Part shown: piece after piece, positions 1-6,696 of the stretch
Position numbering within the stretch: position 1 is the stretch's first letter
Layout: each line of letters opens with the position of its first letter
NCBI GenBank assembly: GCA_900766945.1
Contig: CAAFXD010000249.1
Location: 1-19,701, forward strand
Source: Clostridia bacterium
GTDB lineage: Bacteria > Bacillota > Clostridia > Oscillospirales > Acutalibacteraceae
DNA length: 19,701 bases
Direction of reading: 5' to 3'
Translations under genes and position numbers: made by a program
Notes under the pieces: generated by a model
The model's input: the letters and a program-made list of their open reading frames with translations, nothing else
Told to the model about the DNA's origin: nothing
Database searches by the model: none

Positions 1-1
1 A

Positions 2-367
2 ACGGCGGAAGAGCGCATTGCCTATTTATCGCAATTCGGTTGGTCGGTTGAACAAGACCCCGTGGAGGTCAGTGAGGTGATTCTCCCCGAGACCTTTGAC
101 GACACCTATGCGCAATATAACGAGCTGCAAAAGGCGCAGGAATTTGATTTGTCCGTTTATGCAGGGAAACGCGTAAAACGCTGGATTTACCGCGTGACAA
201 ACTACCCCGGATATGAAAACGCCGACTGTATACAGGCAACCTTGTTGATTTATGATGGGCAGGTTATCGGCGGTGATGTTTGTTCCACGGAAATCGACGG
301 GTTTATGCACGGCTTTGTGAAAGAAGCAACAACTTTTTCACAGGAGACGACACAAGCGGCTTCGTGA
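2..367 (+). CDS. DUF4830-type protein, C-terminal part (5' end outside window)
   Basis: An open frame runs in from the left edge (reading from base 2) and stops with TGA at 365-367, leaving 121 residues of the C-terminus. The fragment begins with a phrase resembling 'AERIAYLSQFGW' and contains 'AQYNELQKAQEFDLS', 'GKRVKRWIYRVTNYPGY' and 'VIGGDVCS...DGFMHGF'. I recognise this pattern as that of DUF4830 proteins, small proteins of unknown function found in Clostridia; the assignment is from memory of the family, not a search. The last 13 or so residues are Thr/Ser/Gln-rich and probably disordered. The N-terminus, where a signal or membrane anchor might sit, is not visible. It lies 18 bases before the rsuA-type gene and is probably co-transcribed with it. 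The function is unknown. Confidence 0.7.
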   Translation, partial: TAEERIAYLSQFGWSVEQDPVEVSEVILPETFDDTYAQYNELQKAQEFDLSVYAGKRVKRWIYRVTNYPGYENADCIQATLLIYDGQVIGGDVCSTEIDGFMHGFVKEATTFSQETTQAAS

Positions 368-385
368 AAATAGAGGACGAAATCT

Positions 386-1099
386 ATGCCCAAAGAACGA
401 ATAGATAAATGGATTGCAAGTACAACAACGCTTTCCCGTAAAGAGGTGAAAGCGCTGTTGCGGCAAAAGCGCGTGACCGTGAACGGTGTAACGGTGACGG
501 ACAGCGGCTTTCAAACGGACGCGGAACAAGACGCTGTCACAGTCGACGGCGTGCCGTTTTCGATAAAACCGCACATATACATTATGTTGAACAAACCCAC
601 GGGTATTGTTTCGGCAAGCCATTCGCCAAAGGAGAAAACTGTCATAGATTTGGTGCCGCCGTGTTTACAAAGAAATGGCCTGTTCCCGGCGGGTAGACTG
701 GATAAAGATACTACGGGATTTGTCTTGATTACGGATGACGGCGACTTTGCGCATCGGATTTTGTCGCCGAAAAACCATATTCAAAAGACGTATATTGCGC
801 AGTTGGAAAAGCCGATTTCTCTCGCGGAGATTGCAATTTTAAAACAGGGCGTTGTTCTACGCGACGGAACACAACTTTTACCGGCATCGGTGCAAATCCT
901 CGGCGAAGATATGCAAACGGTGCAAATCCGGATTTGTGAGGGAAAATACCATCAAATCAAGCGAATGCTTGCCGCTGTCGGCAACCGCGTCACAGCGTTA
1001 CAGCGTACACATATGGGCGCTTTGCCGTTGGATGCGGCGTTGCCACCCGGTGCATGTCGTGAAATCACGCATGAAGAGCTAAAAAAAATCTGTGAATAA
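386..1099 (+). CDS. rsuA: RsuA-family 16S rRNA pseudouridine synthase
   Basis: This 237-residue protein has the two-domain layout of the RsuA/RluB/RluE/RluF family: an N-terminal S4 RNA-binding domain (residues about 3-50) and a catalytic domain opening with 'IMLNKPTGIVS' (66-76). The signature GRLDKDTTG is at 103-111, with D106 as the expected catalytic aspartate that isomerises uridine to pseudouridine. The conserved C-terminal 'EGKYHQIKRMLAAVGN' segment is also present. The family includes RsuA (16S U516) and the 23S enzymes RluB/E/F; the 'DKDTTG' form and length favour RsuA-like, but the target base cannot be read from the sequence. An AGAGGA Shine-Dalgarno lies upstream of ATG 386. A strong terminator follows directly at 1105-1146. 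A second family member (RluB type) is encoded at 11147-11890. Confidence 0.88.
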   Translation: MPKERIDKWIASTTTLSRKEVKALLRQKRVTVNGVTVTDSGFQTDAEQDAVTVDGVPFSIKPHIYIMLNKPTGIVSASHSPKEKTVIDLVPPCLQRNGLFPAGRLDKDTTGFVLITDDGDFAHRILSPKNHIQKTYIAQLEKPISLAEIAILKQGVVLRDGTQLLPASVQILGEDMQTVQIRICEGKYHQIKRMLAAVGNRVTALQRTHMGALPLDAALPPGACREITHEELKKICE

Positions 1100-1104
1100 T
1101 TATA

Positions 1105-1146
1105 AGAAACGGTATGCAAACAGAAGTTGCGTACCGTTTCTCTTTT
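1105..1146 (+). terminator. Intrinsic terminator after rsuA
   Basis: Bases 1105-1119 (AGAAACGGTATGCAA) pair with 1127-1141 (TTGCGTACCGTTTCT) to form a 15-bp stem with a single U-G wobble and a 7-base loop. A short CTTTT tract follows at 1142-1146. The stem begins 5 bases after the stop codon of rsuA at 1097-1099, so it should end the DUF4830-rsuA transcript. Confidence 0.85.
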
Positions 1147-1175
1147 GCACTGCCTGCCCGTTTTCGGCATATACT
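1145..1175 (+). promoter_or_regulatory. Possible promoter for the DUF3343/aminotransferase pair (weak)
   Basis: The 57 bases between the terminator and ATG 1204 must hold a promoter if this pair is transcribed independently. The best -10 is TATACT at 1170-1175. The only -35-like hexamer is TTGCAC at 1145-1150, with a long 19-base spacer, so a good sigma-A match is lacking. The surrounding CATATACT resembles the -10 of sporulation sigma factors such as sigma-E in Bacillus, but I see no convincing matching -35. Sigma specificity is unresolved. Confidence 0.3.
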
Positions 1176-1203
1176 GTGGTAAGAACAGTTCGGTGGTGTA
1201 GCT

Positions 1204-1425
1204 ATGAAAAAAGTGATGATAAAGGTGGGCTCTGTAACGTATGCGATGAAAGCGAAAAATATTTTACAACAATACGGTATGCGAGCCAAAGTCATTAAAA
1301 CTGTCAGTACGAAGAAAAATGAGGGATGCGGATATTCTGTTTCCGTCGAAAATCCAAAACAAAATGTTGCGGAATTACTCCGGCGAGAGGGGATTGCCGT
1401 CAGCGAAATGAAGTGGTCGCAATGA
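1204..1425 (+). CDS. DUF3343 (putative Se/S carrier-like) small protein
   Basis: This is a 73-residue protein with a strand-helix-strand pattern (KVMIKVGSVTYAMKAKNIL...AKVIKTVS) followed by a GCGYS motif at residues 41-45, giving a single conserved cysteine, C42. Small proteins of this kind are DUF3343 members, described as putative Se/S carrier-like proteins because homologous domains are found near SelD/YedF and class V aminotransferases. The context here fits: the stop codon TGA (1423-1425) overlaps the ATG (1422-1424) of a cysteine-desulfurase-like gene. The inferred role is to accept a persulfide (or selenide) sulfur on C42 from that enzyme. GGTGG at 1192-1196 is a suitable Shine-Dalgarno 7 bases before ATG 1204. 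Whether sulfur or selenium is carried cannot be decided; no selD, selA or selU is in the window. Confidence 0.75.
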   Translation: MKKVMIKVGSVTYAMKAKNILQQYGMRAKVIKTVSTKKNEGCGYSVSVENPKQNVAELLRREGIAVSEMKWSQ

Positions 1426-2570
1426 TTTATTTCGACAATGCGGCAACAACCTTTCCGAAACCGCAATCGGTTTTGTTTGCTTTACAGGACGGCGCCGTCC
1501 GCTATGGTGCGAATCCCGGCAGAGCGGGGCACAAAATGGCGGTTGCAACGGCGGAACAGGTGTATCATGCGCGTGAAACAATCGCCGATTTTTTTGATTT
1601 ACCGCAATGCGAGAATGTGATTTTTACCAAAAACTGCACAGAAGCGCTGAATACTGCCATAAAAGGTCTTGCAAAACGCGGCGGGCATTTTGTGTGCTCG
1701 GATTTGGAGCATAACGCCGTGGTAAGACCGCTGGAAGCACTTCGTTTGCAAGGGGTATGCACTTGGACAGCCGCGGCGGTGGGGGAAACAGACGAACAAA
1801 CCGTAGAAAACTTTCAAAAGTGTTTGCGCCCCAATACGATTGCGATTGTCTGCACGGGGGCGTCCAATGTGTTCGGAAAAACATTGCCGCTACGGGATTT
1901 GGCGTCACTTGCCCATCGGTACGGCATGCTTTTGGTTGCAGATACGGCGCAGTCGGCGGGCATTTTACCGATTTCTATGCAGAAAGACGGCATTGACTTT
2001 TTGTGCGCGCCGGGGCACAAGGGGCTGTACGGTATCATGGGCACAGGCGTACTTTTGTGCAACTGTGAAACGGTGCTTACCCCATTAACCGAAGGGGGCA
2101 CGGGTGTGCTGTCCGCACAACTCACACAACCGGAAACCTATCCGGAACGGCTTGAAAGCGGTACGCTGAATATGCCCGGAATTCTGTCTGTTTCGGCGGG
2201 AGTGCAGTTTGTAAAAAAACGGGGAACAGAGCGCATATACAGCAAGGAAATGCAGCATATTCTGCGCTTAGAAGCGGCGCTTCGTGAAATGAAAGGTGTA
2301 GAACTGTATACGGGTATTTCCGAACGCCCGACGGGGTATGTACCCTTGCTTTCTTTCAATGTGCAGGGCTTGCACAGCGAGGAGGTTGCCGCGCGGCTGT
2401 CCGAAGAAAGTATCGCGGTTCGGGCGGGGCTTCACTGCGCCGGATTGGCGCATAAAAAGTATAAAACACTCGAACGCGGCACGGTTCGCATCTGTCCGTC
2501 GGTGTTCACGACGGAAAAAGATGTAAATAGTTTATTAAATTTTATATTTAAAATTGCAAAAAGCGCCTAA
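1422..2570 (+). CDS. Class V aminotransferase / cysteine desulfurase family protein
   Basis: This 382-residue protein has the fold-type I PLP enzyme layout of NifS/SufS-like desulfurases. The N-terminus 'MIYFDNAATTFPKP' is typical. H97 ('LEHNAV') should stack on the cofactor, D174 ('VADTAQSAG') contacts the pyridine nitrogen, and K200 ('APGHKG') is the Schiff-base lysine. C339 in 'RAGLHCA' sits where the catalytic cysteine of SufS/CsdA enzymes lies, so a desulfurase or selenocysteine lyase activity is plausible. The sequence resembles the clostridial subfamily annotated as 'cysteine desulfurase family protein' (TIGR01977). ATG 1422 overlaps the DUF3343 stop codon (ATGA), giving translational coupling; the frame is open further upstream, but the family N-terminus supports 1422. 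It ends just before a terminator. Physiological substrate and acceptor are unknown, although DUF3343 is the obvious candidate acceptor. Confidence 0.85.
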   Translation: MIYFDNAATTFPKPQSVLFALQDGAVRYGANPGRAGHKMAVATAEQVYHARETIADFFDLPQCENVIFTKNCTEALNTAIKGLAKRGGHFVCSDLEHNAVVRPLEALRLQGVCTWTAAAVGETDEQTVENFQKCLRPNTIAIVCTGASNVFGKTLPLRDLASLAHRYGMLLVADTAQSAGILPISMQKDGIDFLCAPGHKGLYGIMGTGVLLCNCETVLTPLTEGGTGVLSAQLTQPETYPERLESGTLNMPGILSVSAGVQFVKKRGTERIYSKEMQHILRLEAALREMKGVELYTGISERPTGYVPLLSFNVQGLHSEEVAARLSEESIAVRAGLHCAGLAHKKYKTLERGTVRICPSVFTTEKDVNSLLNFIFKIAKSA

Positions 2571-2582
2571 GTATGATACAAT
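2554..2582 (+). promoter_or_regulatory. Candidate sigma-A promoter for cdaA
   Basis: TTGCAA at 2554-2559 (4 of 6 matches to TTGACA) and TACAAT at 2577-2582 (5 of 6 to TATAAT) are separated by exactly 17 bases. The -35 lies in the last codons of the aminotransferase gene. The predicted start of transcription is about 2589-2591. No promoter can fit in the 18 bases between the T-tract and the cdaA start at 2657, so this is the most plausible source of the cdaA transcript. The -10 lies inside the left arm of the terminator at 2576-2638. Confidence 0.55.
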
Positions 2583-2638
2583 ATATCGTGATTATATATG
2601 TGCAGGTTTCTGCACGTTGCGATATATTGTATTTTTTT
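2576..2638 (+). terminator. Intrinsic terminator with nested hairpin, after the aminotransferase gene
   Basis: Bases 2576-2588 (ATACAATATATCG) pair perfectly with 2620-2632 (CGATATATTGTAT). Within the enclosed sequence, GTGCAG (2600-2605) and CTGCAC (2610-2615) form a second hairpin with a GTTT loop. A run of seven T (2632-2638) follows the outer stem. This should stop transcripts arriving from the DUF3343/aminotransferase genes, whose stop codon is at 2568-2570. The cdaA start codon follows only 18 bases after the T tract. Confidence 0.8.
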
Positions 2639-2656
2639 GTAGAAACGGGTGTTTTT

Positions 2657-3550
2657 ATGCAGTTACCGCTTTCCTTTGCCGACACGATGGACGAAATCGG
2701 CAAGGCAATCCTCAGCTTCAACAGCATTTCGGATGTTTTGGATGTTTTGCTGGTTGCATTTGTGATTTACAGCGCCATTAAGTTAATTCGGGAAACCCGC
2801 GCGATTCAGCTTGCAAAGGGCTTCGTGCTGTTGGCTGTGATTTATGCCGCAGTTTATTTATTGCATATGCAGGTCAGCACCTATATGTTTTCGATGGTGT
2901 TTTCCAATTTACTGCTCGTATTGGTGATTATTTTCTCCCCCGAAATTCGGCACGCGTTGGAAAGCGTCGGCAGAAGCAGTGTCTCCAACTTTAACTTTTT
3001 CGGATTTAAAAACAGCGAGGATATTCGCCGTCAAGAAGAACGGGTGAAAATGGTGAACGCCGTCACCAAAGCCTGTGCAGATATGAGCGACAAAAAAATC
3101 GGCGCTTTGATGGTGTTTGAAAAAGAGAGTATTCTAGGAGAGATTATTCACACAGGCACACCGGTTGATGCGGAAATTTCCGCCGAGCTTATCGGGAATA
3201 TCTTTTATCCGAAAGCGCCTTTGCACGACGGCGCGGCGGTGATTCGAGAGGCGCGCGTGGCTGCGGCAGGCTGTATTTTGCCGCTGACGCAAAACAACAA
3301 TGTCAGCAGTGAACTTGGAACGCGCCACCGTGCGGCAATCGGGCTGAGCGAACAAACCGATGCACTTGTGGTGGTGGTTTCGGAGGAAACCGGTGCCATT
3401 TCCGTTGCGCAGAAAGGAAATTTGCGCCGCGGGCTTTCCAGCGGTGATTTACGAGAATTACTGTTGCAGAATTTTACAACATCTGCAAAAGAAGAGGATA
3501 ATAAATGGAAAAAACTTTTGAAAGGGCGGCAAAAGCATGAAGATAAATAA
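2657..3550 (+). CDS. cdaA: Diadenylate cyclase CdaA (c-di-AMP synthase)
   Basis: This 297-residue membrane enzyme condenses two ATP into the second messenger cyclic di-AMP. It has three predicted N-terminal membrane segments (about 25-42, 55-70, 78-94), a helical linker, and a DAC (DisA_N) catalytic domain (about 115-265). The two hallmark motifs are intact: DGA at 191-193 ('PLHDGAAV') and RHR at 223-225 ('LGTRHRAA'). The charged tail ends 'KHEDK'. I chose ATG 2657, preceded by GGGTG at 2647-2651, because an in-frame ATG at 2573 lies in the terminator hairpin and would add 28 residues not expected in CdaA; M11 (ATG 2687) is a further alternative. The end overlaps cdaR by 14 bases. In Firmicutes cdaA-cdaR is often followed by glmM; here it is not. 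Confidence 0.93.
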   Translation: MQLPLSFADTMDEIGKAILSFNSISDVLDVLLVAFVIYSAIKLIRETRAIQLAKGFVLLAVIYAAVYLLHMQVSTYMFSMVFSNLLLVLVIIFSPEIRHALESVGRSSVSNFNFFGFKNSEDIRRQEERVKMVNAVTKACADMSDKKIGALMVFEKESILGEIIHTGTPVDAEISAELIGNIFYPKAPLHDGAAVIREARVAAAGCILPLTQNNNVSSELGTRHRAAIGLSEQTDALVVVVSEETGAISVAQKGNLRRGLSSGDLRELLLQNFTTSAKEEDNKWKKLLKGRQKHEDK

Positions 3551-4856
3551 TGAGTCCAACAAGGGTACTGCCGCCGAAAAAAAGGTATACAGCGGGTTGC
3601 GGAGTATCATTTATAATAACAAGGTTGCCATGCTGTTCTCTTTGCTTGCGGCATTCGCCATATGGATTTGGGTCGCTGTGGAAAAAAGTCCTGTGGTTGA
3701 GGTAACGATCAGCTCTGTTCCGGTCAGAATTGATATGGAAAACAGCGTGCCTGCACAGTTAAATTTGCAAACCTTCGGGCAGACGGAGTATTATGTAGAT
3801 GTGACCGTGACCGGAAAACGCTTTGTAGTGTCGACGCTCACGGCTGAGGATATTGTTGTCACTGCGCAAACCAATTATGTGGATTCTGCGGGTAATAAAT
3901 CCCTGCAACTGAAAGCGGTTTCGGCAAATTCCAAGGATTTTGAAATCGTCCGTTTGTCGCAGAATTATATTGATGTTTATTTCGATACCTATAAAGAGGC
4001 GGAATTTGCCATTGTGCCGCGCATTGCCGCACCGAACAACCAAACGGTCATTGACGGTTGCATTTTAGGAGATGTGTTGTTTTCCAAAAATACCGTCATT
4101 GTCAGCGGACCGACTGCCGAAGTAAACAAAATTACGGGCGTCGTGGCGGAAACTGCTATCAGTGCGCCGCTTTCCGCAACCACAACGGTACAGCCGCAAA
4201 TTAAACTGCAAACCGAAAACGAAGAAACACTGTCCAATGTGGAAATTGATACCGGCGATGCCGCCATTACTATGACAATGCCCGTATTAAAAATAGTTAC
4301 TTTACCGACTACGGTGACCTTTAAAAACACACCGGCGGGGTATTTGAACGACAGCGTGCCGTTTACGGTGTCGCCTTCCAAAATCGAAGCCGCGGTGCCG
4401 ATTGAAAAAATCAATGAAATCCAAAGCATCAGTGTCGGTACAGTCGATTTTTCGGAATTGGACATTGGCTACAATGTTTTCAATTTCAAAGCGTCCGATA
4501 TTACCGAATACACAATTACGGATAGTTCTGCCCGCTTTAAGGTTACCGTCAATATGTCGGGGCTTACCTCGGCAACCTTTTCCGTGCCGCAACAGAATAT
4601 CAGCATTACAACGCAAAAAGAGGGCTATTCGGCTACCGTGATTGCCGAGCCGCTGGAAAATATCCGCATTATCGGTACGACCGAGGAAATTGCCGCTTTG
4701 ACCAATGAAATGATTTTTGCTGAGGTGAATTTGTCCGAGGCAACTTTGCAAGAGGGCGAGCAGACTGTGAAAGCGCGCATTGTCATAAAAGGCAGTACAA
4801 AGGCGTGGGCGTCCGGTACCTATTCGGTGCGTGTGCGGGTGACGAAAGGAGAATAA
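3537..4856 (+). CDS. cdaR: CdaR, YbbR-domain regulator of CdaA
   Basis: This 439-residue protein has a short cytoplasmic N-terminus, one membrane segment (about 30-48, 'AMLFSLLAAFAIWIWVAV'), and a long extracytoplasmic part. That part is built from repeated YbbR-type beta-rich modules, about four by my reading (roughly 55-140, 145-240, 250-335, 345-437). In Bacillus and Listeria, CdaR binds and modulates the diadenylate cyclase CdaA in the membrane. The position directly downstream of cdaA with a 14-base overlap supports the same partnership. The start is ATG 3537, with AGGGCGG ahead of it inside cdaA. Domain boundaries are approximate because YbbR repeats are weakly conserved. Confidence 0.88.
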   Translation: MKINNESNKGTAAEKKVYSGLRSIIYNNKVAMLFSLLAAFAIWIWVAVEKSPVVEVTISSVPVRIDMENSVPAQLNLQTFGQTEYYVDVTVTGKRFVVSTLTAEDIVVTAQTNYVDSAGNKSLQLKAVSANSKDFEIVRLSQNYIDVYFDTYKEAEFAIVPRIAAPNNQTVIDGCILGDVLFSKNTVIVSGPTAEVNKITGVVAETAISAPLSATTTVQPQIKLQTENEETLSNVEIDTGDAAITMTMPVLKIVTLPTTVTFKNTPAGYLNDSVPFTVSPSKIEAAVPIEKINEIQSISVGTVDFSELDIGYNVFNFKASDITEYTITDSSARFKVTVNMSGLTSATFSVPQQNISITTQKEGYSATVIAEPLENIRIIGTTEEIAALTNEMIFAEVNLSEATLQEGEQTVKARIVIKGSTKAWASGTYSVRVRVTKGE

Positions 4857-4859
4857 CCT

Positions 4860-5831
4860 TTGAAAGAAAAAAAGACAAAATATGCTTCGGTCGGCGGGCA
4901 GGCTCTAATCGAGGGCATTTTAATGAAAGGACCGAAGGGCGCGGCAATGTCCGTGCGCCTGCCGAACGGCGAAATCGAAACGGAGTATAAACACGACACG
5001 CCGTGGCGCGAAAAAAATGCTTTTTTTAAACTGCCGTTGGTGCGCGGTATTGTCGGCTTTGTGGAGTCGCTGGTAACCGGCTATAAATATTTAATGGAGT
5101 CTGCAGAAAAGTCCACACAAGGCTTGGAAGAAGATACAGAAAATCTTTCCAAGGTTGACCGATGGATTAACGACCACTTCGGTGAAAAGATGATGAACGC
5201 TGTCGGCGTGATTTCCGCCGTTTTAGGCTTTGGACTGGCATTTTTCCTGTTTATGTGGTTGCCGTCCTTTTTGGTGGATGCCATAACGCGCAACACGCTA
5301 CTTAATTTTCACGCGTTGTTTGAAGGAATTATCCGCGTTATTATTTTCATTGTGTACCTTTTGTTGGTTTCGCAAATGAAAGACATCAAACGCGTGTTTA
5401 TGTATCACGGTGCAGAGCACAAATCCATTTTTTGCCTGGAACTCGGCTTGGAACTGACGGTGGAAAATGTCAAAAAACAAAAGCGTTTTCACCCGCGTTG
5501 CGGTACGAGCTTTATGTTCGTTATGATTTTATTAAGCATTTTAATATCCTCGGCACTTGTGCTGATTTTCCCCACACTTGCAACTGTGAACCGCGCGCTT
5601 TGGATTGCGGTTAAGCTGTTAATTCTGCCGCTTGTTATGGGGCTTGGGTATGAGTTTATCCGCTACGCAGGCAAGCACGATAATTTACTTGTCAAAATCT
5701 TTGCCGCACCGGGGCTTTGGATGCAGCGCATTACCACCAAAGAACCGACCGATGATATTATCGAAGTTGGGATTGCCGCGCTGAAAGCCGTTGTGGACGG
5801 CGCGCCGGAAACGGACAGTACAGCGCAATGA
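4860..5831 (+). CDS. DUF1385 (YqhQ-type) membrane protein
   Basis: This 323-residue protein starts at TTG 4860, 8 bases after a good AAAGGAG Shine-Dalgarno (4845-4851); no in-frame ATG is better placed. The N-terminus 'VGGQALIEGILMKGP' (11-25) and the block 'YHGAEHKSI' (182-190) to 'RFHPRCGTSF' (209-218) are hallmarks of DUF1385, the family of B. subtilis YqhQ. Several predicted membrane segments are visible (about 115-140, 157-172, 217-240 and one further on). Conserved His/Glu/Cys residues have led to the family being called predicted metal-dependent, but no activity is established to my knowledge. It sits 3 bases after cdaR and overlaps prmC by 4 (ATGA), so it is co-transcribed with the c-di-AMP genes here. 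Confidence 0.85.
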   Translation: MKEKKTKYASVGGQALIEGILMKGPKGAAMSVRLPNGEIETEYKHDTPWREKNAFFKLPLVRGIVGFVESLVTGYKYLMESAEKSTQGLEEDTENLSKVDRWINDHFGEKMMNAVGVISAVLGFGLAFFLFMWLPSFLVDAITRNTLLNFHALFEGIIRVIIFIVYLLLVSQMKDIKRVFMYHGAEHKSIFCLELGLELTVENVKKQKRFHPRCGTSFMFVMILLSILISSALVLIFPTLATVNRALWIAVKLLILPLVMGLGYEFIRYAGKHDNLLVKIFAAPGLWMQRITTKEPTDDIIEVGIAALKAVVDGAPETDSTAQ

Positions 5832-6667
5832 ATATAAAAGAATTGTTCCGAAACGGGGTGCAAGCGTTAACTCCGATTGCGCAGAATGATGCGCAGTTTG
5901 AGTGCAGTTGCCTTTTTGAGTTTGCCACGGGTATTTCTGCAAGTCAACGCCTTGCCAATCCCGCACAACCCGTTTCCGACAGCGTACAAGCCCGATTTTA
6001 CGCTTTGCTTGAACGCCGCTTGCAAGGCGAACCATTGCAATATATTTTAGGCAAATGGTCGTTTTATGGGCGTGATTTTTTCGTCGGAGAGGGTGTGCTC
6101 ATTCCGCGGCCCGAAACCGAACAACTTGTGGAAACGGCAAATGCACATATCCGAGACAAACAGTACCGTGTCATTTGGGATTTATGTGCAGGCAGTGGCT
6201 GTATCGGCTTAACGGTTGCTTTGGAAAATCCTGACACAACCGTATATTTGTTTGAAAAATACGATGCGGCACTATACTATTTACAAAAAAACCGTGATGC
6301 GCTCGGCGTAAAAAATGCAAAAATCATACAAGCCGATATTTTCGAGTATCTGCCGCAAAACGGATTTTTCACGGATTTGTTGCTTTCCAACCCGCCGTAT
6401 ATTCCGTCGGCTGAACTCGGCCTTTTACAGCGGGAGGTACAAAAAGAGCCGCATACCGCTTTGGACGGCGGGGCAGACGGCCTCGATTTTTACCGTACCA
6501 TTGCCGCGCGTTGGATGCCGTTTGTAAAGATGGGCGGAGAAATGCTTTTGGAATGCGGCGACGGGCAGGGGGCGGCTGTCGCGTCGATTTTTCAGCGCAA
6601 TACCGCACAGCAAACCGTACGGTATGATTTTAATGATATTGACAGATTTGTCCAAATCAATGTATAA
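5828..6667 (+). CDS. prmC: PrmC, release factor N5-glutamine methyltransferase
   Basis: This 279-residue class I SAM-dependent enzyme methylates the glutamine of the GGQ motif in peptide-chain release factors. It has an N-terminal helical substrate-binding domain (1-75), then 'IPRPETE' at 92-98, SAM motif I 'DLCAGSGCIG' at 118-127, and the catalytic NPPY at 188-191 followed by 'IPSAEL' and a 'LDGGADGLDFYR' segment (212-223). All are typical of PrmC. ATG 5828 overlaps the DUF1385 stop codon. In many Firmicutes prmC neighbours prfA; prfA is not in this window. The last codons and stop (6665-6667) lie within the promoter of the next transcription unit. Confidence 0.93.
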   Translation: MNIKELFRNGVQALTPIAQNDAQFECSCLFEFATGISASQRLANPAQPVSDSVQARFYALLERRLQGEPLQYILGKWSFYGRDFFVGEGVLIPRPETEQLVETANAHIRDKQYRVIWDLCAGSGCIGLTVALENPDTTVYLFEKYDAALYYLQKNRDALGVKNAKIIQADIFEYLPQNGFFTDLLLSNPPYIPSAELGLLQREVQKEPHTALDGGADGLDFYRTIAARWMPFVKMGGEMLLECGDGQGAAVASIFQRNTAQQTVRYDFNDIDRFVQINV

Positions 6668-6668
6668 T
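6639..6668 (+). promoter_or_regulatory. Strong sigma-A promoter for the M50-scpAB unit
   Basis: TTGACA (6639-6644) and TATAAT (6663-6668) are both perfect consensus hexamers, separated by 18 bases. They lie over the end of prmC, and the TAA stop is inside the -10. The predicted start is near 6675, giving a leader of about 22 bases before ATG 6697. The spacer contains the dyad GATTTG-TC-CAAATC (6645-6658), a possible operator. Confidence 0.8.
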
Positions 6669-6696
6669 ATATTTTAATGATTTTTAGGAGAACGGC

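Noticed and set aside
2576..2638. Riboswitch, for example a c-di-AMP (ydaO) type, ahead of cdaA
   Set aside because: The element is only about 60 bases, with one nested hairpin and a T tract; it lacks the size and pseudo-symmetric architecture of a ydaO riboswitch and reads as a simple terminator.
2573..2656. N-terminal extension of cdaA from the in-frame ATG at 2573
   Set aside because: These 28 codons are the terminator hairpin and T tract; there is no ribosome site for 2573, and CdaA proteins normally begin close to the first membrane segment.
3989..4751. Antisense open frames of 149 and 158 codons opposite cdaR
   Set aside because: Both overlap a well-supported gene, have no domain features, and no ribosome sites were seen; they follow from cdaR codon composition.
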